Source: Geodermatophilus arenarius (GTDB lineage: Bacteria; Actinomycetota; Actinomycetes; Mycobacteriales; Geodermatophilaceae). Taken from it: a DNA stretch of 64,000 bases. The first letter of the stretch is position 1. Every line of letters begins with the position of its first letter. This document shows positions 52,906 to 59,948 of this stretch, in pieces. The notes beneath the pieces are model-generated. The model was given only the letters and a program-made list of their open reading frames with translations, did not search any database and was not told the DNA's origin. The DNA is taken from contig NZ_JBHSGR010000007.1 in assembly GCF_042654585.1 (NCBI RefSeq), forward strand, positions 124,001 through 188,000, written 5' to 3'. The position numbers were made by a program, and so were the translations under genes.

Positions 52906-53757
52906 ATGGCGAAGGGCTGGCAGGGACCGCTCCCGGAGATGCCGTCGCCGCCCGCCGCGCAGGCCTGGGCCCGGCTGGAGCCCCCGGAGGGCTACGCGGT
53001 GCAGTGGCGCCGGCTGATCGACGCGGCCCTGGAGCTCGGCCTCGGCCCCGACGAGCTGGCCGAGGGCGGGATGGACGACGTCGCGGCGGCCCGGGGCTGG
53101 AAGCCCGCCACCGTGACCCTGTACAGCAAGGTGGCCCGGTACGGCGGGGTCCCCCTGCCGGTGCCCCCGACGCCGGAGCCCGATCCGCGGACGCTGGACC
53201 TGCGGCCGCTCACCGAGGTGCGCAGCGAGGAGCCCGAGCACCTGCGCACGGTCGTGTGGTGCGCGATCGCGCTGCGCTGGCCGGCCCCGGTGGGCACCTT
53301 CCGCGACCTGCGCCGTGACCAGGTGCACGCCACCGCCCGCCGCCTGGTGGTGCGCACCGACGACGGTGAGTGGTCGGTGCCGGGGGCGCTGACCGCGTGG
53401 CACGCCTGGGAGGCGGTGCGCAACCGCTTCCCCGCGCTGGCCGACAGCCCGTGGGTGCTGCCCGCGCTGCGCCGCGGCCCCGGTTTCGCCTCACACGTCG
53501 GCGGCCGGCTGTCCAGCCAGGCGCTGCAGGTGACGTTCGCCAAGCACGCGGTGCGCACCGCCCTGTACCTGCGCGCCACCACGACCGGTGCGCGCCGGCA
53601 GCGGGCCGAGGCGCTGGCCGCCGTCTACGAGACGCTGTCCTACGACTCCTACCGCCGGCTGGCCCTGGCGGCCGGCGCCGAGCCGGTGGCCGCCCGGGGT
53701 GCGGTGCGGGCCGAGCGGGCCGCCCGCGCGAACAAGGCCGGGGCGCCTCCGGCCTGA
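52906..53757 (+). CDS. unrecognised protein, possibly a degenerate tyrosine-recombinase-like DNA-binding protein
   Basis: A 283-residue soluble basic protein I cannot place with confidence. Residues about 55-80 (MDDVAAARGWKPATVTLYSK) look like a helix-turn-helix or core-binding helix pair; a Pro-rich linker follows; then LRTVVWCAIALRW and FRDLRRDQVHATARRLVVR recall the first helices and beta hairpin of the integrase catalytic domain (as in LxxLRWxDV). The catalytic Arg, HxxR and Tyr cannot be identified, so it would be inactive as a recombinase. The end is Ala/Arg-rich. The repeat R7 lies in its promoter. ATG 52906 fits a leaderless start. Alternatives are an unrelated helical protein or a novel regulator. 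Confidence 0.6.
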   Translation: MAKGWQGPLPEMPSPPAAQAWARLEPPEGYAVQWRRLIDAALELGLGPDELAEGGMDDVAAARGWKPATVTLYSKVARYGGVPLPVPPTPEPDPRTLDLRPLTEVRSEEPEHLRTVVWCAIALRWPAPVGTFRDLRRDQVHATARRLVVRTDDGEWSVPGALTAWHAWEAVRNRFPALADSPWVLPALRRGPGFASHVGGRLSSQALQVTFAKHAVRTALYLRATTTGARRQRAEALAAVYETLSYDSYRRLALAAGAEPVAARGAVRAERAARANKAGAPPA

Positions 53758-53779
53758 GCCCGCTCCTCCCCCGGACGGC

Positions 53780-53811
53780 ACGACGGCCCGGGCGGAGGCC
53801 CGGGCCGTCGT
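53780..53811. terminator. hairpin terminator between convergent genes
   Basis: Perfect 14-base stem ACGACGGCCCGGGC / GCCCGGGCCGTCGT with loop GGAG. Confidence 0.8.
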
Positions 53812-53834
53812 CGCGGAGAGGTGCCGGGGTCCCG

Positions 53835-54131
53835 TCAGGCCGGCGAGTAGGTCATGCAGGTGGCGGTGTCGTGGTCGAAGCCCACCCGGATGCCGTCGGC
53901 GTGGCACTCGAGGGCGTCGTTGTGCACACAGTCGGTCCGCTGGCACGCACCCACCAGCGCCTCGGCCCGGGGCAGGCCGCCGCGGACGGTGAGCGGGATG
54001 AAGGTCCCGCAGTCGGCACTGCCGTTGTGGCTGCTCACGGTGATCGCGAAGGCGTGGCAGCCGTGGTCGTGGTCGTTGTAGGAGCAGCCGGTGACGGTGC
54101 ACTCGGCGACGGGGGGCACGACGGCGGTCAT
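53835..54131 (-). CDS. DUF1540 protein with two Cys4 modules
   Basis: A 98-residue protein made of two DUF1540 modules. Module one: ECTVTGCSYNDHDHGCHAFAITV then DCGTF; module two: ACQRTDCVHNDALECHADGIRVG then TCMTY. Each has four Cys in the pattern C-x4-C-x8-C...C and Asn/His residues, so metal binding is likely. Function is not established. ATG 54131 has GGAGGA 6-7 bases upstream. Three iron-box-like sequences lie 107-219 bases upstream, which suggests iron-dependent control. Confidence 0.88.
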   Translation of the reverse strand: MTAVVPPVAECTVTGCSYNDHDHGCHAFAITVSSHNGSADCGTFIPLTVRGGLPRAEALVGACQRTDCVHNDALECHADGIRVGFDHDTATCMTYSPA

Positions 54132-54200
54132 CTCTGGTCCTCCGGGCTCGGACGGATCGGCTGACCCCAGTGTGCCGCAGAATGGCGTCGATCTCGACCC

Positions 54201-54214
54201 CGGAATGCATTCCG
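54201..54214. promoter_or_regulatory. 14-base perfect palindrome upstream of the DUF1540 gene
   Basis: CGGAATGCATTCCG, 70 bases before the DUF1540 start. It looks like a second operator distinct from the iron boxes. Confidence 0.4.
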
Positions 54215-54237
54215 CGTGTCGTTCTCCGACCATTTCC

Positions 54238-54256
54238 CCAGGTGAGCCTGACCTGA
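54238..54256 (-). promoter_or_regulatory. DtxR/IdeR-type iron box 1
   Basis: Read on the minus strand TCAGGTCAGGCTCACCTGG, which by my count matches the consensus TTAGGTTAGGCTAACCTAA at 14 of 19 positions, including the AGGT and ACCT arms. It lies 107 bases upstream of the DUF1540 start. Confidence 0.6.
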
Positions 54257-54281
54257 GAAGCCGCAGGTCAACGCGTTACGG

Positions 54282-54350
54282 GTAGGGAAGGCTCACCTTC
54301 CTCACCGCCATTTCGTTGCGGCACCCAATGGTCAGGGAAGGCTTGCCTGA
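54282..54350. promoter_or_regulatory. iron-box-like sites 2 and 3
   Basis: GTAGGGAAGGCTCACCTTC (54282-54300) and TCAGGGAAGGCTTGCCTGA (54332-54350) each match the iron-box consensus at 13 of 19 positions. Both share AGGGAAGGCT, so they are related to each other as well. Spacing between the three sites is 44 and 50 bases. Confidence 0.45.
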
Positions 54351-54355
54351 CCGTT

Positions 54356-55480
54356 TCAGATCAGCGCCAGCTGGCCGGGCACCGCGCCGTCCCGGGACCG
54401 CCGCGCGCGGGCCGCGCGGCCCCGCGGGGCGTCGTGGCGGGCCGGCGGCATGCTGCCGGCGGGGAAGGCGGCCTCGTCGTCCCCGGGGACTCCCGAGGGC
54501 GCCTCCGCCCCCCGGGCCGCGCCTCCCGACCGGCCGTCGAGGCCGTGCCGGCGCAGCAGCGGCCCGACCCGCCCGGCCAGCCAGGCCCGGTACTCCGGGG
54601 GCACGTACGCCCCGCCGCGGTACAGCTGCCGGTAGCGGCCCACCAGGGCGGGGTGCTCGCGCGCCAGCCAGGCGGAGAACCACTCGCGGGCACCCGGGCG
54701 CAGGTGCAGCGGCACCACGGTCACCCCGGTGGCGCCGGCGGCGGCGATGGCCTCCAGGGCGGCGTCGAGGTCGGCGAGGCGGTCGGTGAGGCCAGGCAGC
54801 ACCGGGGCGAGGAACACCCCGCACGGCAGCCCGGCGTCGGTCACCGCGCGCACCAGGTCCAGCCGGGCGCGCGGCGAGGGGACCCCCGGCTCCAGGCTCG
54901 CGTGCAGGTCGTCGTCCCAGACGGCCATCGAGACGCCGAAGCCCACCGGGACGTCCCGCGCGGCGTTCGCCAGCAGTGGCAGGTCCCGGCGGGCCAGCGT
55001 GCCCTTGGTGAGGATCGAGAACGGCGTGCCGGAGTCGGCCAGCGCGCGGATGACGCCGGGCATCAGCCGGTAGCGGCCCTCGGCGCGCTGGTAGGGGTCG
55101 GTGTTGGTGCCCAGCGCCACGTGCTCGCGCTTCCAGGACGGCCTGGCGAGCTCCCGGCGCAGCACCTCGACCAGGTTGGTCTTGACGACGATCTGGGTGT
55201 CGAAGTCGCGGCCGGCGTCCAGGTCCAGCCACTCGTGCGTCGAGCGGGCGAAGCAGTAGACGCACTGGTGGAGGCAGCCCCGGTACGGGTTGATCGTGTA
55301 GGCAAACGGCATCCGCGAGCCCTCGGGCACCGCGTTGAGGGCCGACCGGCACAGCACCTCGTGCATCGTCACACCCGGGAACTCGGGCACCTCCACGCTG
55401 CGCAGCAGCCCGCGCAGGCTCGGCATCCCCGGCAGCAGCGTCTCCTCGTCGGCGTCGAGGCGCCGGGCGTCCCACCTCAC
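54356..55480 (-). CDS. Rv2578c family radical SAM protein
   Basis: A 374-residue radical SAM protein. The cluster motif C-x3-C-x2-C is CLHQCVYC, after TINPYRG; SPL-type features follow: THEWLDLDAGRDFDTQIVVKTN, LGTNTDPYQRAEGRYRLMPGVI, FSILTKGTLARRDLPLL. The C-terminal tail is Pro/Arg/Ala-rich. It resembles the spore photoproduct lyase-related group and is called Rv2578c family in actinobacteria; the reaction is not known. GTG 55480 lies 10 bases downstream of a perfect LexA box, in line with SOS control reported for Rv2578c in mycobacteria as I recall it. Confidence 0.92.
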   Translation of the reverse strand: MRWDARRLDADEETLLPGMPSLRGLLRSVEVPEFPGVTMHEVLCRSALNAVPEGSRMPFAYTINPYRGCLHQCVYCFARSTHEWLDLDAGRDFDTQIVVKTNLVEVLRRELARPSWKREHVALGTNTDPYQRAEGRYRLMPGVIRALADSGTPFSILTKGTLARRDLPLLANAARDVPVGFGVSMAVWDDDLHASLEPGVPSPRARLDLVRAVTDAGLPCGVFLAPVLPGLTDRLADLDAALEAIAAAGATGVTVVPLHLRPGAREWFSAWLAREHPALVGRYRQLYRGGAYVPPEYRAWLAGRVGPLLRRHGLDGRSGGAARGAEAPSGVPGDDEAAFPAGSMPPARHDAPRGRAARARRSRDGAVPGQLALI

Positions 55481-55490
55481 GACCCCGATG

Positions 55491-55504
55491 CGAACACGTG
55501 TTCG
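55491..55504. promoter_or_regulatory. LexA (SOS) box of the radical SAM gene
   Basis: CGAACACGTGTTCG is a perfect 14-base palindrome fitting the actinobacterial SOS consensus CGAAC-N4-GTTCG. It lies 11-24 bases upstream of the start codon. Confidence 0.8.
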
Positions 55505-55578
55505 AGACGATGTCCAGTCGCACCGCCGTCGTCGCCGCTCCCCGTCCCCAGGACGGCACAACCAGGTAGTTCCTCGGT

Positions 55579-55594
55579 TAGTTGGGGATAACGG
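55579..55594 (-). repeat. interspersed 16-mer, copy R8
   Basis: Exact CCGTTATCCCCAACTA on the minus strand, 15 bases after the DMT transporter stop. The sequence ACCAGGTAGTT found just before R7 is also present here, 18 bases upstream. Confidence 0.85.
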
Positions 55595-55608
55595 TTGAGT
55601 GACGGGCG

Positions 55609-56493
55609 TCAGGTCCCGACGGCGGGTGCCGCCTCCCGCGGCGGCCCGCTGCTGTGGGTGAGCAGGACGACCCCGACGACGGCGACCACCGCGGCCGGCC
55701 CCCACACCGCCGCGTGCCCCGGCTCGAGGTGCTCCCCGAGCAGCAGCCGGGCCGCGGGCACCGCGGCCAGCGGGTCGAACACCACGAGCGCGGGCAGTGA
55801 CCAGGACAGCGCCCCGCGGCCGTAGGCCTGCTGCGCCCCCACCTGGGAGGCCACCGAGGCCACCACCGCACCCCACGGCTCGGGCCGGGCCAGCGCACCG
55901 GCCACCCCGTCGGCCGCGAGCACCCCGAGCCCGGCCGAGACCAGCACCGCGGCCACCCCGGCGGCCAGGCCCCCGGTGACCCCGCAGGCCAGCGCCGCGC
56001 CGCTGCCGCCGCGCAGCCGGGCGGTGAGCGCGACCGCCAGCACCACCAGCACGACGGCGACCACGGCCGCCACGGCCGGCGGCGGGTCCCCCGAGCCCCG
56101 GCCCGGGCGGGCCGCCACGACGAAGACCACGAGCCCGCCCACGGTGAGCGCGGCCCCGGCCCCCTCGGTCCGGGACGGCGGGTGCCCGGTGCGGACGGTG
56201 CGCACCGCCAGCGCCGCCACCAGCGCGCCGGCCAGCAGCGGCTGCACGATCGCCACCGGCGCCAGCGCCAGCGCCGCCACCTGGGCGACGGTGCCGCTGG
56301 TGGTGGCCGCCTGGCCGAGCAGCCAGGTGCGCTGGCGCACCATCGCCCGCATCCGCAGCCGCCCGCCGACGGTGGCGCGGACCGCCGCCTCGTGCTGCAG
56401 CACCGAGCCCAGCCCGAACAGCGTCGCCGCCAGCAGCGCCAGCAGCGTGCCGGGCAGGTGGTCCCCCACCCCGCGGGCCAGGGAGTCGGGCAC
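55609..56493 (-). CDS. DMT family transporter (EamA-like)
   Basis: A 294-residue membrane protein with about nine to ten helices: LLALLAATLFGLGSVLQHEAAVRA at the start, LALAPVAIVQPLLAGALVAALAV in the middle, WSLPALVVFDPLAAVPAARLLLGEHL near the end. This is the drug/metabolite transporter fold of the DMT permease type common in actinobacteria. Substrate unknown. It is 15 bases downstream of the Lrp gene on the same strand, so the two probably form an operon with the M24 peptidase gene. Confidence 0.85.
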   Translation of the reverse strand: MPDSLARGVGDHLPGTLLALLAATLFGLGSVLQHEAAVRATVGGRLRMRAMVRQRTWLLGQAATTSGTVAQVAALALAPVAIVQPLLAGALVAALAVRTVRTGHPPSRTEGAGAALTVGGLVVFVVAARPGRGSGDPPPAVAAVVAVVLVVLAVALTARLRGGSGAALACGVTGGLAAGVAAVLVSAGLGVLAADGVAGALARPEPWGAVVASVASQVGAQQAYGRGALSWSLPALVVFDPLAAVPAARLLLGEHLEPGHAAVWGPAAVVAVVGVVLLTHSSGPPREAAPAVGT

Positions 56494-56508
56494 GCCGGTC
56501 CTCCGGGC

Positions 56509-56976
56509 TCAGACGGGAGGACGGTCCTCGTAGAAGGTGGACAGCACGACGGTGGTGCGGGTGCTCACGTTCGCCGTCGTGCGGATCTCGCGCAGCAGCG
56601 CCTCCAGCGCCTCGGGCGAGGCCACCCGCACCTTGAGCAGGTAGCTCTCGATGCCCGCGACGGAGTAGCAGGCCTCGATCGCGTCCAGGTGGGTGAGCTT
56701 GGCCGGGGCGTCGTCGGCCTGGGCCTGGTCCAGCGGGGTGATCGACACGAACGCGGTCAGCCCCAGCCCCACCCGCCGGGCGTCGATCCGCGCCCGGTAC
56801 CCGGTGATCAGCCCGCGCTGCTCGAGCCGGCGCACCCGCTGGTGCACCGCCGACACCGACAGGCCGACCCGCTCGGCGAGCTCGGTGTAGCTGGCCCGCC
56901 CGTCCCGCACCAGGGCGGCCAGCAGCGCCCGGTCGACGTCGGAGTGCGGCTCAGCCGGGGAGGACGACGAGCTCAC
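56509..56976 (-). CDS. Lrp/AsnC family regulator
   Basis: A 155-residue Lrp protein: DVDRALLAALVRDGRASYTELAERVGLSVSAVHQRVRRLEQRGLI is the helix-turn-helix, followed by the RAM ligand domain with CYSVAGIESYLLKVRV. Lrp proteins sense amino acids. Its place between an Xaa-Pro peptidase and a DMT exporter suggests control of amino acid release and export. GTG 56976 lies inside the 3' end of the peptidase gene, a 26-base overlap in the same direction. Confidence 0.94.
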   Translation of the reverse strand: MSSSSSPAEPHSDVDRALLAALVRDGRASYTELAERVGLSVSAVHQRVRRLEQRGLITGYRARIDARRVGLGLTAFVSITPLDQAQADDAPAKLTHLDAIEACYSVAGIESYLLKVRVASPEALEALLREIRTTANVSTRTTVVLSTFYEDRPPV

Positions 56977-58090
56977 GGGTGCCCTCGTTGAGCGTGCGGA
57001 CGCCGTCGTCGGTGCAGACGACGATGTCCTCGATCCGGGCGCCGCAGCGGCCGGCCAGGTAGATGCCCGGCTCCACGGAGAACGCCATCCCCGCCTCCAG
57101 CGGCAGGTCGTTGCCCGCCACGATGTAGGGCGCCTCGTGGGTGTCCAGGCCGATGCCGTGCCCGGTGCGGTGGATGAAGTGCCCGCCCCACCCGGCGGCG
57201 GCGATCCGGTCGCGCGCGGCGGCGTCGACCTGCTCGGCGGTCACCCCGGGCCGGACGGCGGCGACGGCGGCCTCCTGCGCGTCCCTGAGCACCGCGTACC
57301 ACTCGGCCACCTCGGCGTCGGGCTCCCCGCCGACGACGTAGGTGCGGGTGCAGTCCGACCGGTAGCCGGTGGCGGTCTCCCCGCCGATGTCGACGACGAC
57401 CAGGTCCCCGGCCTGCACCACCCGGTCGGAGAGCTCGTGGTGCGGGCTGGCGCCGTTGGGGCCGGAGCCGACGATGGTGAAGTCCACCCCCACGTGTCCC
57501 TCGGCCAGGATCGCCGCGGCGACGTCGGCGCCGACCTCCGCCTCGGTGCGCCCGACCCGCAGCCACTCCCCCATCCGGGCGTGCACCCGGTCGATGGCCG
57601 CGCCGGCGAGGGCGAGCTCCTCCACCTCCGCGGGGGTCTTGACCATCCGCAGCCGGTCCAGCACCGGGGTGGCCAGCTCCAGCGCCGAGCCGGGCAGCGC
57701 CCGGTGCACGCCGAGGGCGTGCTCGGCCCAGGTGCGCGCCCCCACCGCGACCCGCGAGGGGGCGGCGCCCAGCCGGGCGGTCACCTCCCGGGCGACGACG
57801 GCGAACGGGTCGTCGGTCTCGTCCCAGGCGTGCACCTCCAGGCCGAGCGCGCCGGCCGGGGAGGCGTCGACCATCGGCGCCTCCAGGCGCGGGACGACCA
57901 GCAGCGGCTCCCCGCGGCGCGGGACGACCAGCGCGGTCAGCCGCTCCATCGCGTGGGCGTGGTAACCGGACAGGTAGCGCAGGTCCGAGCCCGGGGTGAG
58001 GACCAGGACGTCGACGCCGAGCTCCCCGGCCACGGTGCGGGCGGCGTGTACGCGGTCGATGCTGACGAGGGCCCCCGTGCTGCTTGCCAC
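56951..58090 (-). CDS. pepE: M24 family metallopeptidase, Xaa-Pro dipeptidase-like (PepE)
   Basis: A 379-residue M24B peptidase with an N-terminal creatinase-like domain. The five metal ligands are visible: Asp in VVVDIGGE, Asp in YRSDCTRTY, His in HRTGHGIGLDTHEAP, Glu in FSVEPGIY and Glu in ARIEDIVV. It splits Xaa-Pro dipeptides. GTG 58090 is 6 bases after TAGTGT on the minus strand, so it is leaderless. The order pepE, exonuclease, DUF4333, helicase matches Rv2089c to Rv2092c. Confidence 0.93.
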   Translation of the reverse strand: MASSTGALVSIDRVHAARTVAGELGVDVLVLTPGSDLRYLSGYHAHAMERLTALVVPRRGEPLLVVPRLEAPMVDASPAGALGLEVHAWDETDDPFAVVAREVTARLGAAPSRVAVGARTWAEHALGVHRALPGSALELATPVLDRLRMVKTPAEVEELALAGAAIDRVHARMGEWLRVGRTEAEVGADVAAAILAEGHVGVDFTIVGSGPNGASPHHELSDRVVQAGDLVVVDIGGETATGYRSDCTRTYVVGGEPDAEVAEWYAVLRDAQEAAVAAVRPGVTAEQVDAAARDRIAAAGWGGHFIHRTGHGIGLDTHEAPYIVAGNDLPLEAGMAFSVEPGIYLAGRCGARIEDIVVCTDDGVRTLNEGTRELVVLPG

Positions 58091-58170
58091 GCCGGGACAC
58101 TAACCCCGCGGCCCGGCCGCGCCCGCGCCGGTTTCCCCGGCCCGTTGTCCCCGGCGGCTACGGTCCGCCC

Positions 58171-59097
58171 GTGACCACGATGCTGCTCGACGCCGCGAGC
58201 CTCTACTTCCGGGCCTTCTACGGCGTCCCGACCAGCGTGACCTCGCCCGACGGCCGCCCGGTCAACGCCGTCCGCGGGTTCCTGGACATGACCGCCCGGC
58301 TGCTCACCGCCCACGCCCCCACCCGGCTGGTCGCCTGCTGGGACGACGACTGGCGCCCGGCGTTCCGGGTCGAGGCGCTGCCGTCGTACAAGGCGCACCG
58401 GCTCGCGCCCGACGGCGGGGAGGAGACCCCCGACGAGCTGTCCCCGCAGGTGCCCGTGCTGGTGGACGTGCTGGCCGCGGCGGGCATCGCCCGGGTCGGC
58501 GCGCCGGGCTACGAGGCCGACGACGTCATCGGCACGCTGGCCACCCGCGCGCGCGGGCCGGTCGACGTCGTCACCGGCGACCGGGACCTGTTCCAGCTGG
58601 TCGACGACGCCCGCGGCGTGCGGGTGCTGTACACCGCGCGCGGCATCGCCGACATCGAGGTGGTCGACGAGGCGGCGGTGGCGGCGAAGTACGGCATCCC
58701 CGGGCGGGCCTACGCCGACTTCGCGGTGCTGCGCGGGGACCCCAGCGACGGCCTGCCCGGCGTGGCCGGCATCGGCGCGAAGACGGCGGCGGCGCTGGTC
58801 ACCGAGTTCGGCGACCTGGCCGGCATCCGCGCGGCCGCGGCCCGCACCGCGGTGCCCCGGGCGCCGCTCACGCGCGGCGTGCTCGAGAAGCTGCACGCCG
58901 GCGGGGAGTACCTGGACGCCGCGCCGGTGGTGGTGGCCGTGGCCCGGGACGTCGACCTGCCGCCGGTGGAGGGGGCGCTGCCCACCCGGCCGGCCGACGC
59001 CGCGGCGCTGGCCGCGCTGGCCGACGCGCACGGGCTGCGGTCCTCGCTGGGGCGGCTGGGCGCCGCCCTGGGCTGGCCGGCCGACGCCCTCGACTGA
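58171..59097 (+). CDS. 5'-3' exonuclease (Rv2090-like, PolI-type FEN domain)
   Basis: A 308-residue stand-alone flap/5' nuclease: LLDAASLYFRAFYG, CWDDDWRPAFRVEALPSYKAHR, GYEADDVIGTLA (metal Asp pair), VTGDRDLFQLV and a helix-hairpin-helix in DPSDGLPGVAGIGAKTAAALV. It is the size of the nuclease domain of DNA polymerase I without the polymerase. It may act in Okazaki or repair flap removal. GTG 58171 stands 6 bases after TACGGT at 58159-58164, a leaderless layout. Confidence 0.93.
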   Translation: MTTMLLDAASLYFRAFYGVPTSVTSPDGRPVNAVRGFLDMTARLLTAHAPTRLVACWDDDWRPAFRVEALPSYKAHRLAPDGGEETPDELSPQVPVLVDVLAAAGIARVGAPGYEADDVIGTLATRARGPVDVVTGDRDLFQLVDDARGVRVLYTARGIADIEVVDEAAVAAKYGIPGRAYADFAVLRGDPSDGLPGVAGIGAKTAAALVTEFGDLAGIRAAAARTAVPRAPLTRGVLEKLHAGGEYLDAAPVVVAVARDVDLPPVEGALPTRPADAAALAALADAHGLRSSLGRLGAALGWPADALD

Positions 59098-59118
59098 GGC
59101 GCCGGCCGGCCCGGAGCT

Positions 59119-59148
59119 CAGCGGCCCCCGGTCCAGCGGCCCCCGGTC
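59119..59148. repeat. 15-base tandem duplication at the DUF4333 3' end
   Basis: CAGCGGCCCCCGGTC occurs twice in direct succession; the second copy reaches into the DUF4333 stop codon. Confidence 0.7.
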
Positions 59149-59797
59149 AGGAGGCGACCTCCCACGTGTAGGCGGCCTCGTCCGCGTCGGTGATCGCGAT
59201 CTGCAGCGTCACGTCCTCGCCGTCGTCGGTGGTCCCGGTGCACTCGTAGGTGGCGCCGTCCTCGACGACCATCTCGTCGTCGCAGGAGACGTCGACGGCG
59301 ACGCCGAAGGTCTCCTCGAACTGCTGCGCGATGTCGCTCTCGGCCTGCGCGCGGTCGAGCACGTCCTGGCCGAGCACGATCGGCAGGACGATCGCCGCGG
59401 CGATCACGACGACGGCGAGCGCGACCAGGCCGACGACCAGCCCGGTCCGGGACTTCCTCGGCTGCTGCCCGGAGCCGGGCTGGCCGTGGCCCCCGGGCTG
59501 GCCGTACTGACCCGGCTGCCCGTACTGCGGCGGCTGCCCGTAGCCGCCGGGCTGCTGGCCGGGCTGGCCGTAGCCGGGCTGCCCGTACTGCGCCGGCTGG
59601 CCGTACTGACCGGCCTGCCCGTACGGGCCCGGCTGCTGGCCGTACTGCCCCGGCTGGGCGGCGGGCTGCCCGTACTGCCCACCCGGCTGGCCGTACTGAC
59701 CGGGCTGCCCGTACGGGCCCGGCTGTCCCGGCTGCTGGCCGTACTGCCCCGGCTGCCCGTACTGCCCCGGCTGGCCACCCTGCGGTGGGTTGGTCAT
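59147..59797 (-). CDS. DUF4333 protein with Gln/Tyr/Gly/Pro-rich tail (Rv2091c-like)
   Basis: A 216-residue protein. The first 115 residues are a low-complexity cytoplasmic tail of PGQYGQ/QPGQYG units, coded by imperfect DNA repeats at about 59476-59790. A single membrane helix (GLVVGLVALAVVVIAAAIVLPIV) follows, then an extracellular DUF4333 domain with two Cys (VSCDDEMVV, YECTGT). The tail is of the type that can phase-separate or bind partners; this is inference. ATG 59797 starts the repeat region. It keeps the Rv2091c position between exonuclease and helicase. Confidence 0.88.
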   Translation of the reverse strand: MTNPPQGGQPGQYGQPGQYGQQPGQPGPYGQPGQYGQPGGQYGQPAAQPGQYGQQPGPYGQAGQYGQPAQYGQPGYGQPGQQPGGYGQPPQYGQPGQYGQPGGHGQPGSGQQPRKSRTGLVVGLVALAVVVIAAAIVLPIVLGQDVLDRAQAESDIAQQFEETFGVAVDVSCDDEMVVEDGATYECTGTTDDGEDVTLQIAITDADEAAYTWEVAS

Positions 59798-59948
59798 CGT
59801 CGCTCCCGTCCGGTGCGGCCCCACGGGGGCCGGATCGTGTTCCCGCGCCCCCATGACCGTCCGTCACCGGAGCGGGGGAGATTGTGCACCACGGGGGGCC
59901 TCCGGCAGCTCCTCCGCGGCGCGCCCCCCCGGCCGGGCGGCGGCGGCC

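Noticed and set aside
58142..58157. A tenth copy of the 16-mer (CCGTTGTCCCCGGCGG)
   Set aside because: It matches only in CCGTT and TCCCC, and such matches are expected by chance in this base composition.
59476..59790. CRISPR-like periodic repeats
   Set aside because: The periodicity is 15-18 bases, in frame, and codes the QYGQPG tail of the DUF4333 protein; there are no spacers or cas genes.
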